A DNA stretch of 64,000 bases from Natrinema sp046097095 (GCF_046097095.1 NZ_CP175698.1:310001-374000), one strand, 5' to 3'. Positions 42,409-51,882 are shown, counted from the stretch's first letter. The notes: generated from the sequence alone by a model not told the origin. A program made the numbers and translations.

Positions 42409-43656
42409 GTGAAGCGACGGACCCTCCTCCGGCGGACGACCGCGCTCTCGAGCGCGATAGCCCTCGCCGGTTGTGCCGCTCCGAGCGGCGAGCGCAACGA
42501 GACCGAGAACGACGATGACGAAGCCGGAAGCGGTGGGACCGTCACGGGAACGCCGGCCATTCCTCGGGTCGAGAACCCGCCGCAGGCGGTCTACCTCCCC
42601 GGCCACCACAAGTCGATGCGCGTCCTCGAGCCGGTCGATGCCGGGGACTACCGGCTGGCACCGATGCTCACGTACCCGCATCCGTTCTGGCTCGTCACCG
42701 GGGCAGAGCGCCAGCCCGTCGAGCCCGCAGCGGGCCGTGGCGTCCACCTGATGTGCACCGTCTGGGATCCGGAGACGGACACGGTGCTCCCCACGAGTAG
42801 CCCTCGCGTGACGCTCGAGCGGGCAGCCGGCGGCGCTCGGGTCACCTCGCGATCGCTGTGGCCCATGCTCTCCCAGGAGATGGGGCTTCACTTCGGCGAC
42901 AACGTCGTGCTCCCGGCCGACGGCACCTACACCGCCGAGATCGAGCTCCCACCGATTCGGACGCGGCGAACCGGCTCGTTGGCGGGTCGGTTCGCCGAGC
43001 GCGCGACCGCGACGTTCGAGTTCACCTACGACGCGGCGTTTCGCGAGGCCGTCGTCGAGGGCATCGATCTCCTCGAGCGCGAGCGCTGGGGAAAGCGGGG
43101 CGCGCTCGAGCCGATGCTCGGCCGCGAGGGGCGAGCCGGCGGCGATGGGCCGGACGGCGACGGGAACCCGACCGCTGGAATCCCGTATTCCGCGCTGCCA
43201 CCGGCCGAGGACTACCCCGGGACCCAGCTAGTCGAGTCGAGCGTGCCAACCGGTGTGAACTCCGGATCGACGGACGGACTGCCAACCAGCGGCGACGCGA
43301 CGTTCGTCGTCACGCTACTCGAGCCCGGATCGCGACGAGCAGACGCCGACGACCGGTACCTGCTCGTCGCGCCGCGGACGCCGTACAACCGCGTTCCGCT
43401 GCCGAACACGTCGCTGCGCGCGGTCGTCTCTCGCGACGGGACGACGATGGCAAATCGAGGGCTCGAGGCGACTCTCGACGGTGACCTTGGCTTCCACTAC
43501 GGGCTGGCGCTCGCAGACGTTCGCGCCGGCGATTCGGTGCGGATCGTCGTCGAATCGCCGCCGCAGACGGCCCGCCACCAGGGGTATGAGACGGCATTTT
43601 TCGAGATGGAGCCGCTCGAGTTGGCGGTTCCGGACGTGTTCGACGCGGGGCGCTGA
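42409..43656 (+). CDS. Tat lipoprotein with DUF7350 domain (iron-transport P19-like)
   Basis: 415 residues. The GTG start at 42409 gives a Tat signal with a twin-Arg KRRTLLRRTT and a lipobox LAGC, so Cys22 is probably lipid-modified outside the cell. A Thr/Glu/Asp linker follows. The first domain (about 50-215) resembles DUF7350, distantly like the P19/Tp34 periplasmic iron proteins (GDYRLAPMLTYPHPFWLVTG ... VHLMCTVWDPETDTVLP). A second domain is beta-rich. It sits inside the menaquinone cluster on the same strand; its link to the pathway is not evident. Confidence 0.78.
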   Translation: MKRRTLLRRTTALSSAIALAGCAAPSGERNETENDDDEAGSGGTVTGTPAIPRVENPPQAVYLPGHHKSMRVLEPVDAGDYRLAPMLTYPHPFWLVTGAERQPVEPAAGRGVHLMCTVWDPETDTVLPTSSPRVTLERAAGGARVTSRSLWPMLSQEMGLHFGDNVVLPADGTYTAEIELPPIRTRRTGSLAGRFAERATATFEFTYDAAFREAVVEGIDLLERERWGKRGALEPMLGREGRAGGDGPDGDGNPTAGIPYSALPPAEDYPGTQLVESSVPTGVNSGSTDGLPTSGDATFVVTLLEPGSRRADADDRYLLVAPRTPYNRVPLPNTSLRAVVSRDGTTMANRGLEATLDGDLGFHYGLALADVRAGDSVRIVVESPPQTARHQGYETAFFEMEPLELAVPDVFDAGR

Positions 43657-43734
43657 CCGTCGTCGTCCCTCGCGGGCCGGACGTGCGACTCGCAATGCCA
43701 ACGTTGACACTCTCTCGAGTGGGACACTCGAGCC

Positions 43735-44679
43735 ATGAGTTCGGCCGAGGTCGAAATCTCACGGACGAAGGCGTGGCTGATGGCGGCCCGCCCACAGACC
43801 TTGCCCGCGGCCGCGGCTCCGGTGATCGTGGGGACGGGGCTTGCGGTCCACGAGGGGGTGTTCGCGCCATTGCCGGCGGTGATGGCGTTCGTGGGTGCGG
43901 CGTTGATTCAGATCGGGACGAATTTCGCGAACGACTACTACGACGCGGTCAAGGGGGCCGACACCGACGACCGCGAGGGCTTCACTCGAGTTACCCAGTC
44001 GGGGCTCATCTCGCCCGAGCAGGTCAAACTCGCGACGCTGGCGACGTTCGCCCTGGCGATCTTGACCGGGAGCTACCTCGTCTACGTCGGGGGCGTCCCG
44101 ATCCTGATCGTCGGGCTCGTGAGTGTCTTCTGTGGGTGGGCCTACACCGGTGGCCCCTATCCGCTGGGGTATCACGGGTTGGGAGACCTCTTCGTGTTCG
44201 TCTTCTTCGGGCTCGTCGCCGTGACCGGGACCTACTACGTCCAGGCGGCGGCCGCCCTCGCGGAGCCGCTCTCGACGACGATCCCGGCGGGAACGGTCAC
44301 GCGCGAGGCGATCGCCGCGAGCCTCCCTATTGCCGGGCTCTCGACGGCCATCCTCGTCGTGAACAACGTCCGTGACAAAGAGACCGACGCCGAGGCCGGT
44401 AAACGCACGCTCGCGGTCCGACTCGGCTATCGGGCGAGCCGCATCGAGTACGTGTCCGTGCTCGCACTCGCCTACGTCGTCCCCGTCTGGTTCTGGCTCG
44501 GCGCGGGGTTCGGCCCCGGCGTCTTGCTCCCGCTCGGTACCCTCCCCTACGCCGCGATGGTCGCGCGGACGGTCTGTACGCGGACGGACGGCGACGCGCT
44601 CAATCCCGCGCTCGAACAAACTGGAAAGCTGATCGCGATCTACGCCCTCTGTTTCGCCGGCGGGCTGGTGGTGCTATGA
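43735..44679 (+). CDS. menA: 1,4-dihydroxy-2-naphthoate polyprenyltransferase MenA
   Basis: 314 residues of a UbiA-type membrane prenyltransferase. The two Asp-rich prenyl-diphosphate motifs are visible as NFANDYYDAVKGAD (near 62-75) and VVNNVRDKETDAEAGKRTL (near 205-223), with eight or nine hydrophobic helices. It attaches the polyprenyl chain to the naphthoate ring, giving demethylmenaquinone. The stop overlaps menC by four bases (ATGA), so the products are translated together. Confidence 0.93.
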   Translation: MSSAEVEISRTKAWLMAARPQTLPAAAAPVIVGTGLAVHEGVFAPLPAVMAFVGAALIQIGTNFANDYYDAVKGADTDDREGFTRVTQSGLISPEQVKLATLATFALAILTGSYLVYVGGVPILIVGLVSVFCGWAYTGGPYPLGYHGLGDLFVFVFFGLVAVTGTYYVQAAAALAEPLSTTIPAGTVTREAIAASLPIAGLSTAILVVNNVRDKETDAEAGKRTLAVRLGYRASRIEYVSVLALAYVVPVWFWLGAGFGPGVLLPLGTLPYAAMVARTVCTRTDGDALNPALEQTGKLIAIYALCFAGGLVVL

Positions 44680-45770
44680 ACGCGACCGACGACCTCTCCC
44701 TCGAGTACCGGTCGTTCTCGCTCGCCCTCGACGAGCCCCTCGAGACGGCCGACGGGACGATCGAGTCTCGCGACGGCTTCCTCGTTCGGCTGGTCGACGA
44801 GACGGCCGCGGGCGCGGCCGGATCTCACGACGACGTCGTCGGCTACGGCGAGGCAACGCCGCTGCCGGGGTGGACGGAATCTCGCGAGGACTGCGAGGCG
44901 GCCCTCGAGCGCGCCCGGGACGCGATCGAGGCAGGTGGGCCGAGCGAGGCGCTCGAGGCCGTCGATCGCCAGGTCGCGGCCAGACACGCGCTGGCGCTCG
45001 CGCTGGCGGACTTGCAGGCGACCCGCGATGCGACGCCGCTGTACCGCTACCTCGGGCAGGGGCCGATGGTCGGCCGCGTGCCGGTCAACGCGACGATCAG
45101 CGATGGCTCGACCACCGACACGGTCGCAGAAGCGCGCACGGCCGTCACTCGCGGCTTCGACTGCTGCAAGCTGAAAGTCGGCCTCCGGAGCGTCGAAGAG
45201 GACGTCGAGCGCGTCCGGCGCGTCCGCGAGGCGGTCGGCCCCGGCATCGAACTCCGGGTCGACGCCAACGAGGCGTGGACCTACGAGGAGGCCGAGTCCG
45301 CGCTCGAGGGCTTTGCCGACCACGGCGTCTCGATCCTCGAGCAGCCGCTGCCTGCGGGCGCACTCGAGGGCCACGCCGATCTCCGGGCTCAGAGCCAGGG
45401 GGTCGACATCGCCCTCGACGAGGGGCTGCTCGAGCACGGCGTCGACGCGATCTGCGAGGCCGGCGCGGCGGACGTCGTTGTCCTCAAACCGATGGCCCTA
45501 GGCGGGATCGACGTCGCTCGCAAGGTCGCTGCCTGGCTGACCGAACTCGAGGTCGCGCCGCTGGTGACGACGACGATCGACGGTGTCGTCGCCCGCACCG
45601 GCGCGGTCCACCTCGCGGCGGCGATTCCGAACGTACCGGCCTGCGGGCTCGCGACCGGCAATCTCCTCGCGACGGATCTCGGGCGAGATCCAGTGTTGCT
45701 CGAAAAGGGGTCGGCGGTCGTCCCGCAGGCGAAAGGACTCGGCGTCTCTGACGTGTGGGCGGAGCGATGA
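44676..45770 (+). CDS. menC: o-Succinylbenzoate synthase MenC
   Basis: 364 residues of the enolase superfamily. The catalytic Lys pair is Lys165-x-Lys167 (CKLKVGL), the metal ligands begin with Asp196 (VDANEAW), then Glu in LEQPLP and Asp in LDEGLLEHG, and the second Lys is in LKPMALGG. It dehydrates SHCHC to o-succinylbenzoate. Overlaps of ATGA on both sides couple it to menA and menE. Confidence 0.93.
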   Translation: MNATDDLSLEYRSFSLALDEPLETADGTIESRDGFLVRLVDETAAGAAGSHDDVVGYGEATPLPGWTESREDCEAALERARDAIEAGGPSEALEAVDRQVAARHALALALADLQATRDATPLYRYLGQGPMVGRVPVNATISDGSTTDTVAEARTAVTRGFDCCKLKVGLRSVEEDVERVRRVREAVGPGIELRVDANEAWTYEEAESALEGFADHGVSILEQPLPAGALEGHADLRAQSQGVDIALDEGLLEHGVDAICEAGAADVVVLKPMALGGIDVARKVAAWLTELEVAPLVTTTIDGVVARTGAVHLAAAIPNVPACGLATGNLLATDLGRDPVLLEKGSAVVPQAKGLGVSDVWAER

Positions 45771-47377
45771 CCGGAGCGATCGACTGGCCGACGCGCGACC
45801 TCGTCGCCCACCGCGTCGCGGCGACGCCCGACCGGACGGCGCTGATCGACGTCGCCACGGAGACCGAGTGGACCGTCCGCGACCTCGACCGTCGGGTCGA
45901 CCGCGCCGCGGCGGGTCTCGCGTCCGTCCTCGACGGGCGAGAGGGAGCCGGCGGCGAGCGGATCGGCGTCCTGATGGATACCCGGCCGGCTTTCGCGACC
46001 CTCTTTTTCGCCGCGATGCGGACCGGGACGACCGTCGTTCCGCTGAACGTCCGCGAGACCGTCGGCGAACTCGCCGCGACGGTCGAGCGCACCGACCTTC
46101 CCGCGGTCGTCTGCGAGCGGACTACCGAGGCGGACGCGCTCGCGCTTGCAGACGAGGCAGCCCCTCGGCCGATCGACGTATACTCGGTCGACGAGCCACA
46201 CCGCGATCGCGTCTCGGAAGCGTTTCAGTCGGCCGCAAACAGCTCGTCTGACTCCGAATCGGGCTCTGACACCCGGTCTCGAGCGGTCGAGCCGGTCGCA
46301 CTCGAGCGCGACGATACCCAGCTGATCATGTTCACCTCCGGCACGTCCGGCGAGCCGAAGGGCGTCCGGCTGACGGTCGGCAACCTCGTCGCGAGCGCGA
46401 CCGCCTCCGCGTTCCGACTCGGCGTGAGTTCCGAGGATCGGTGGCTCTGCTGTCTCCCGATGTACCACATGGGCGGGCTCGCTCCCGTCCTTCGATCCGT
46501 GCTCTACGGAACCCCAGTCGTGATCCAGCGCGAGTTCGACGCCGAGTCGACTGCACGGGTGCTTGCCGAGTACGACATCACCGGCGTCTCGCTCGTCCCG
46601 ACGATGTGTAAGCGGCTACTCGAGGCCGGCTGGGAACCCGCCGACGCGCTGCGGTTCGTCCTGCTCGGCGGCGCGCCGGCCTCGGACGAACTGCTCGAGC
46701 GCTGCCGGGAGCACGGCGTGCCGGTCTCCCCGACTTACGGCATGACCGAGACGGCGTCTCAGATCGCGACCGCGACGCCAGACGAGGTCGACGCCCACGA
46801 GGGAACGGTCGGACAGCCGCTGCTGTTCACCGATGTCTCCGTCGTCGACGAGACCGGAAAGGCGCTCGAGCCCGGCGAGCAGGGTGAACTCGTCGTCTCG
46901 GGGCCGACGGTGACGCCGGGCTACCTCGACGACGGACATACCGAAGCGGCGTTCGGCGACCGGGGACTGCACACGGGCGATATCGGCTTCCGCGACGCAG
47001 ATGGTCGGCTGTGGATCCTCAACCGCCGCAGCGACCGCATCGTCACCGGCGGCGAGAACGTCGATCCCGGCGAGGTGATCGCGGCCCTCCGATCGCATCC
47101 TCGCGTCGAGGACGCGGCGGTCGTCGGTCTCGAAGACGCGGAGTGGGGCGAGCGCGTCGCGGCGCTGGTCGTTCCCGGTTCTGGGACCGATTCTGACGGT
47201 CGGCTCGAGCCCCGCTCGCTGCTCGCCCACTGCGACGATCGGCTCGCCGGCTTCAAGCAACCGAAGACGATCGGAGTCGCCGACGAACTTCCGCGGACGG
47301 CGTCAGGAACCGTCGACCGAGAGGCGGTCTACGAGCGCCTGCTCGAGGACGGTATCGACGTGACCGACTCGACGTGA
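45767..47377 (+). CDS. menE: o-Succinylbenzoate-CoA ligase MenE
   Basis: 536 residues of an acyl-adenylate enzyme. The P-loop reads MFTSGTSGEPKGVRLT, the core motif YGMTETASQIA, and the hinge/C-terminal motif TGDIGFRDADGRLWILNRRSDRIVTGGENVDPGEV. It activates o-succinylbenzoate for MenB. The ATG at 45767 overlaps the menC stop. An acidic insert (SSDSESGSD) precedes the P-loop. It closes the menACE operon. Confidence 0.93.
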   Translation: MTGAIDWPTRDLVAHRVAATPDRTALIDVATETEWTVRDLDRRVDRAAAGLASVLDGREGAGGERIGVLMDTRPAFATLFFAAMRTGTTVVPLNVRETVGELAATVERTDLPAVVCERTTEADALALADEAAPRPIDVYSVDEPHRDRVSEAFQSAANSSSDSESGSDTRSRAVEPVALERDDTQLIMFTSGTSGEPKGVRLTVGNLVASATASAFRLGVSSEDRWLCCLPMYHMGGLAPVLRSVLYGTPVVIQREFDAESTARVLAEYDITGVSLVPTMCKRLLEAGWEPADALRFVLLGGAPASDELLERCREHGVPVSPTYGMTETASQIATATPDEVDAHEGTVGQPLLFTDVSVVDETGKALEPGEQGELVVSGPTVTPGYLDDGHTEAAFGDRGLHTGDIGFRDADGRLWILNRRSDRIVTGGENVDPGEVIAALRSHPRVEDAAVVGLEDAEWGERVAALVVPGSGTDSDGRLEPRSLLAHCDDRLAGFKQPKTIGVADELPRTASGTVDREAVYERLLEDGIDVTDST

Positions 47378-47417
47378 GGTCGATCATCAGTCCGAATCAG
47401 GCCGCCCCTCGGCGTCG

Positions 47418-49016
47418 TTAATCGTCGTCGCTGACGCTTCGGGTAGCCGGCTGCGGGCGAGGGGGTTGGGGATCCGGTTTGGACGGTTCGTCGTCGTCGT
47501 TCTCGCGGACGTAGTCCCGGGCGACGACGTAGCTCCCGTACAGGACGAGCAAGAGGAACAGCGAGAACGGGAGCGCCATCGTCACCGAGAGCGACTCGAT
47601 GGCGCTGAACTCCTCGAGTTTGAGCGACATCATCCCGAACAGCGCCAGCAGCGCGCCCCACCACGCGCGGTTTCGCGGGTTCGGATTTTCGTCGCCGAGC
47701 GTGATCGCCGAGATCATGAACACCGCCGAGTCGAGCGAAGTGATGATGTAGCCGGCGATGATGAAGACGAACAACACCGCGAGCACCGTCCCAAACGGCG
47801 TGATCTGGAGCGCTTTCGCGATTGCCGCGGGATTGCCGGACGCGGCCATCGCCTCGGCGACCGGTTCCTGATAGCCCGGTGCGAGCACCCAGCCGCCGAT
47901 GAGGCCGTGCTGGATCCAAGTGAAGAGTGTCGGGACCACGACGAGCACGGCGAACATCTCTCGGATGGTCCGCCCCTTCGAGACGCGAGCGACGAAGCTC
48001 CCGACGAAGATGCTCCAGGCGGCCCACCAGGCCCACCAGAAGCCGGTCCAGTTGGCCGCCCAGTTGCCGCTGGACTCCGGCGCCGTATACAGCGTCAGCC
48101 GGAATAGATTGCTGAGCCAGACGCCCGTCGCGTCCAGACTCAGTTCGAGCATGTACTTGGTCGGGCCGACCGCCACGAGCAGGGCCATCGCGATGCCGAT
48201 GAGCACCACCGTCGCGCGGGCCGCGTTGCGAATGCCCTTCCGGAGACCGAGCCAGACGTCGCCGAGGAAGACGACGCCGATGAGGGCGAACACCGCGTAC
48301 GTCAGGATTGCCGCGTCGAGTCCGAATACGCGCCCGAGAATCGCCGACATCGTCTGTGCGCTGAACCCGAGCGTCGTCGAGATGCCACCGATCGTGGCGA
48401 TGAGCGCGGCCAAATCGACCAGCCAGTAGAGGCCGGGGATTCGATCTTCGTCAATGACACCGGCGAGCAGCGAGCTGATCTTGTAATCGCCGACGCCGTC
48501 CGTATAGACCACGATCCCGAAGGCGATCGCGACGGGGAGATACCACATCGCCAGCCCCGGGAACACCTCGTGGATGAACATGAACGCAAGCGCCAGCGAT
48601 TCGACGGACGCTCCCTGTACTGGTGCCGGGTCCGGCGGCGGATGCTGGACGATCGACGCCGGCTCCGCGACGCCCCAGATGAGAACCGAGGCACCGAAGC
48701 CGACGGTAAACACCATCGATAGCCACGAGAACAGGTTGAACTCAGGTTCGGCGTCGGGGCCCCCGATGCGGAGTCGCCCGTACCGCGATAGCGTGAACGC
48801 GAAGACGGTGACGAGCAGGATGAATCCGAGCAGGATGAACCACCAACCGAAGTAGGTAAGTATCCAGCTTTTCGCCCCAGTGAGCGCGCTGCTCAGTGCA
48901 GACGGGCGCAGAAAGCCGACTGCGCCGAGCGAGAGCATCACGCCCATCGTCACGACGAAGAGCGCTCGTTCCGCTCGCGACGCCTCCTCAAGGCCGAAGA
49001 GCCTCGCTATGTTCAT
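47418..49016 (-). CDS. BCCT family betaine/carnitine/choline transporter
   Basis: 532 residues with twelve transmembrane segments and the family's tryptophan-rich signature WANWTGFWWAWWAAWSIFVGSFVARVSKGRTIREM; the aromatic substrate region is in place. BCCT proteins take up compatible solutes with sodium or protons, a normal salt-stress function for a halophile. The C-terminal tail is soluble, acidic and Pro-rich (SKPDPQPPRPQP). Start ATG at 49016. The exact substrate is not shown. Confidence 0.92.
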   Translation of the reverse strand: MNIARLFGLEEASRAERALFVVTMGVMLSLGAVGFLRPSALSSALTGAKSWILTYFGWWFILLGFILLVTVFAFTLSRYGRLRIGGPDAEPEFNLFSWLSMVFTVGFGASVLIWGVAEPASIVQHPPPDPAPVQGASVESLALAFMFIHEVFPGLAMWYLPVAIAFGIVVYTDGVGDYKISSLLAGVIDEDRIPGLYWLVDLAALIATIGGISTTLGFSAQTMSAILGRVFGLDAAILTYAVFALIGVVFLGDVWLGLRKGIRNAARATVVLIGIAMALLVAVGPTKYMLELSLDATGVWLSNLFRLTLYTAPESSGNWAANWTGFWWAWWAAWSIFVGSFVARVSKGRTIREMFAVLVVVPTLFTWIQHGLIGGWVLAPGYQEPVAEAMAASGNPAAIAKALQITPFGTVLAVLFVFIIAGYIITSLDSAVFMISAITLGDENPNPRNRAWWGALLALFGMMSLKLEEFSAIESLSVTMALPFSLFLLLVLYGSYVVARDYVRENDDDEPSKPDPQPPRPQPATRSVSDDD

Positions 49017-49257
49017 CGTTCGATCCCCCCGATACGGCCATCTCCGGAGCAGTTGTTCGAGCGCGCACTGCCGTCACTCGCAGGGTTGCGAGTCACCATC
49101 AACTCTGTCTCCAATCCGCAGCTAGGTCCTCAAGTACCCTTTGCCTCGAACCCCGATACAGAGACGTTCTCATACCTCGTCGAGCAGTCACGACGGGGGA
49201 CCGAATGCGGATTCCGCCAGAGCGGAAGTTAAGACGCTGGCGTGCCTACAGCGAGCC

Positions 49258-50091
49258 GTGTGTACGCTCACCCTCGCCTGGCAGGTGTTCGACGATGCGC
49301 CGGTCGCGGTCGCCGCCAACCGCGACGAGGCGCTCGGACGGGAGTCGACGCCGCCCGCGGCCTTCGGCGACGAGCCGCTGATCGTCGCCCCTCGCGACGC
49401 CGCGGCCGGTGGGACGTGGATCGGATACAACGAGCACGGCGTCTTCGTCGGACTCACGAACAAGTGGACCGACGCCGACCTCGCCGGCGAGCGCTCGCGG
49501 GGACTGCTCGTCGCCGACGCGCTCGAGGCGCGGTCCGCCGCCGACGCGGCGATGATCGTCGAGGACGCGGTCGACGCCGACAACTACGACGGCTTCTATC
49601 TCGTCATCGCCGACACGGCGGACGCGTTCTGCTACGCGTGGGACGGGTCGCTCTCCCGGACCGAGTTCGATCCCGGCGTCCACGTCGTGGTCAACGTCGC
49701 GGTCGACGACGCGGTCGACGTGCCGCCGATCCGGCCGGACGCCGGTCGGGAACAGGCGGCGAACGCAAGAGCGGTCCGCGAGACGCTCGCGGCGAACCCC
49801 GACGAGTCGGCAACGGAGTGGCTCGAGCGGGCGGGCGACATCCTCGGCGATCACGAGTACGGCGTCTGCATCCACCGAGACGGGTTCGGCACTCGGTCGT
49901 CGTCGCTGATCGCGCTCGGTCCCGAAACGAGACGCTACGCCTTCGCGCCGGGACCACCCTGTCGGACGGACTACGAGCCGGTGGCGGTCACAGCCGAGGC
50001 CGAAGCCGAGACCGAAACCGGTTCCGGGGTCGACGCTGCTGACAGGGCCGCGGGCGACGAGTCGGCGGTCGACGGGGAAGGGCACATTTAA
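49258..50091 (+). CDS. NRDE/TANGO2 family protein
   Basis: 277 residues. The N-terminus, MCTLTLAWQVF then VAVAANRDEALGR, contains the conserved Cys2 and the NRDE motif. The GTG at 49258 is the start because the Cys immediately follows it; longer frames upstream are not family-like. The C-terminal 35 residues are an acidic tail. Family members include animal TANGO2; a role in amidation, heme or lipid handling has been proposed, but none is certain. Confidence 0.85.
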   Translation: MCTLTLAWQVFDDAPVAVAANRDEALGRESTPPAAFGDEPLIVAPRDAAAGGTWIGYNEHGVFVGLTNKWTDADLAGERSRGLLVADALEARSAADAAMIVEDAVDADNYDGFYLVIADTADAFCYAWDGSLSRTEFDPGVHVVVNVAVDDAVDVPPIRPDAGREQAANARAVRETLAANPDESATEWLERAGDILGDHEYGVCIHRDGFGTRSSSLIALGPETRRYAFAPGPPCRTDYEPVAVTAEAEAETETGSGVDAADRAAGDESAVDGEGHI

Positions 50092-50092
50092 G
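50085..50092 (+). promoter_or_regulatory. TATA-like element for the leader/HTH regulator transcript
   Basis: CATTTAAG ends at the NRDE stop region. A start site about 27 bases on (50111-50117) falls at the ATGGATATGG, which begins a short 18-codon frame that overlaps the HTH gene start. Confidence 0.45.
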
Positions 50093-50110
50093 CGGCTCGC
50101 ACCGTCTTGT

Positions 50111-50167
50111 ATGGATATGGACGCACTCCTGCCTGTCGCGATGCGCACGGAGAGGTGGTCGCCGTGA
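50111..50167 (+). other. Possible leader peptide coupled to the HTH regulator
   Basis: An 18-residue frame (MDMDALLPVAMRTERWSP) starts where a leaderless transcript from the TATA element at 50085-50092 should begin and stops with TGA inside GTGA at 50164-50167, overlapping the GTG start of the next gene. It could regulate or couple that gene's translation. Equally, it may be the real N-terminus of the regulator after a small frameshift. Confidence 0.35.
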
Positions 50168-50514
50168 GCGTCTCCGCGGCCGAAGCCGAGCTCACCGAGG
50201 ACGAGCGCGCCGGCCTCGAACTCGTCCGCGAGTCCGGCGGCATCCACCAGAGCGACTTCTGGAAGGAACTGGACGTCTCCTCGCGAAAGGGCAGCCGGAT
50301 CGTCGAGTCCCTCGTCGAGAAAGAACTCGTCGACCGGGAGGAGACGATTTACGACGGACACAACACCTACTACATCGCACCGACGGCCCGCGACCTCGAT
50401 TTCACCCTTCTGATGGCCGGCGACATGCTCTCGCCGTTTATCGGCGAGGAGGAGGTCGATCCCAACAGCGATGCCTTCTCGCAGTGGATCATGAACCTCG
50501 CGTACGAGGAATAG
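50164..50514 (+). CDS. Winged-helix (HTH) transcriptional regulator
   Basis: 116 residues from the GTG at 50164. A winged helix is visible: ERAGLELVRESGGIHQSDFWKELDVSSRKGSRIVESLVEKELVDREETIYDGHNTYYI, followed by a helical region with FTLLMAGDMLSPFIGEEE and NSDAFSQWIMNLAYEE. Alternative starts are a GTG at 50155 or a TTG at 50107. It is a conserved haloarchaeal type; targets unknown. Confidence 0.78.
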   Translation: MSVSAAEAELTEDERAGLELVRESGGIHQSDFWKELDVSSRKGSRIVESLVEKELVDREETIYDGHNTYYIAPTARDLDFTLLMAGDMLSPFIGEEEVDPNSDAFSQWIMNLAYEE

Positions 50515-50535
50515 CCGGTTTTTCACGGCGCTTGG

Positions 50536-51336
50536 TCACGATTCGTCCCCGTCGTCCGATTTCCGTGCACCCCGCACCTGGGCGACGTGAGTGAGCGTCA
50601 CCAGTCCCAGCCCGCCGACGAAATTCCCCGCGGTCGCGATCGCGATCGTCTCGAGCAGCGTCCCGTACGTGATCCGGGGGTCAAAGAGCATCCCGAAGAA
50701 GACGTGAATCGCGGTGACGATCACGTGGTCGAAGGGGCCAAGTGCTAACAGGAAGCCGACGATGTAGGCCAGCGTGATACGACTGCCGACGGTATCGACG
50801 CCTTCTAACAGAAACGATAGCATGCTCACGAGTGCGCCGCCGACGATAGCGCTCGCGAACATCGCTCGCCTCGGACGATGGACGATCTCCTCGGCGGTTC
50901 GACCCAGCGCGTGTTCCGTCCCCGGCGGCAGGACGCCGTCGACGGCGAAAACGAGCGCGAAGAGAAACCCGCCGACGAGGTTGAACACGAACGTAACGGT
51001 CCACAGCCGGAGGAGCGGCCCGAGCAGCCACGATCCGTCCCGATCGGCCGCTGTCGCGGCCGGATCGAAGAAATTCTCGTTGAACAGTTCCGTTCGCCCG
51101 ACGACCAGAAAAACGACGCCGACGCCGAACGCGAGCGCCCCCGCGATATGCGCGACGACGCCGAACTGCGGTTCGACCAACGCGTCGACGACGCCCAGCG
51201 CGGCGATACCGAAGACGATTGTGAACCCCGCGATGAAACTCGTCGAGACGAGTTCGAGCAGCGACTGCTCGAGCCGTCGGTCGCCTTCCTCGATCGCTCG
51301 GTCGAATATCTCTTCAGGGTCGGGAGCGACGGGCAC
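50536..51336 (-). CDS. Formate/nitrite transporter (FNT) family channel
   Basis: 266 residues with six transmembrane helices. The FNT architecture is seen in ERLTELVSTSFIAGFTIVFG-like opening, VGRTELFNENFFDP, LWTVTFVFNLVGGFLFAL, ALGPFDHVIVTAIHVFFGM and ATAGNFVGGLGLVTL. Such pentameric channels move small anions such as formate, nitrite or hydrosulfide. Both cytoplasmic ends are acidic. The substrate is not shown. Start ATG at 51336. Confidence 0.88.
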   Translation of the reverse strand: MPVAPDPEEIFDRAIEEGDRRLEQSLLELVSTSFIAGFTIVFGIAALGVVDALVEPQFGVVAHIAGALAFGVGVVFLVVGRTELFNENFFDPAATAADRDGSWLLGPLLRLWTVTFVFNLVGGFLFALVFAVDGVLPPGTEHALGRTAEEIVHRPRRAMFASAIVGGALVSMLSFLLEGVDTVGSRITLAYIVGFLLALGPFDHVIVTAIHVFFGMLFDPRITYGTLLETIAIATAGNFVGGLGLVTLTHVAQVRGARKSDDGDES

Positions 51337-51468
51337 ATCTCTAATATCCGCTTACTGATAGAAAAGCGACGGACATGAATACGCCACGGCTCTCGACGCT
51401 CTGATTGGTCGCTCGCGTGGTGACGGACGGACGCACCGTCGGCCCCGCCGACGGGTTGACGATGCGAG

Positions 51469-51882
51469 CTATTCGTAGGGATCGAACCGCTCGATGAGAA
51501 CGAACGGATCGCGTTCGCGGTTGTAGTACGAAACGTCGCCGTCGATGGCTTCGATGAGCCGTCGGTGGACTTCGCGCGCGGCCCGACCCTCGTCGGGCTT
51601 TAGGTGGTGGCGACCGCGCATATCGGTCCAGAAACCGCCGTCGAGCCAGAGCAACGTCTCCGAGTTCGACTGGTAGACAACCTCGCCTTTCTCTGTCAGC
51701 CCGTCGATCGCGAGCTGGCGGCCTGAAAGCTGGGCACGAGCGAGGACGGCGATGAGCTGCCGACGCGACACCGGGGCGTGCAACGCGACGTCGTCGATCG
51801 TCTCATCGAAATACGCCTCGACGAGGTCACACGCCCTCGAGAATTCGTCGAATTCGACTGCTTGATCCTGTGCGATATTCAT
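51469..51882 (-). CDS. Conserved hypothetical haloarchaeal protein
   Basis: 137 residues. The N-terminal half looks helical (DEFSRACDLVEAYFDETIDD, RRQLIAVLARAQLSGRQLAIDGLTEKGE), the middle holds VVYQSNSETLLWLDGGFWTDMRGRHHLKPDEG, and the end is FVLIERFDPYE. I recognise no named family. It lies 80 bases upstream of the end of gatA's convergent side and reads the same way. Confidence 0.65.
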   Translation of the reverse strand: MNIAQDQAVEFDEFSRACDLVEAYFDETIDDVALHAPVSRRQLIAVLARAQLSGRQLAIDGLTEKGEVVYQSNSETLLWLDGGFWTDMRGRHHLKPDEGRAAREVHRRLIEAIDGDVSYYNRERDPFVLIERFDPYE

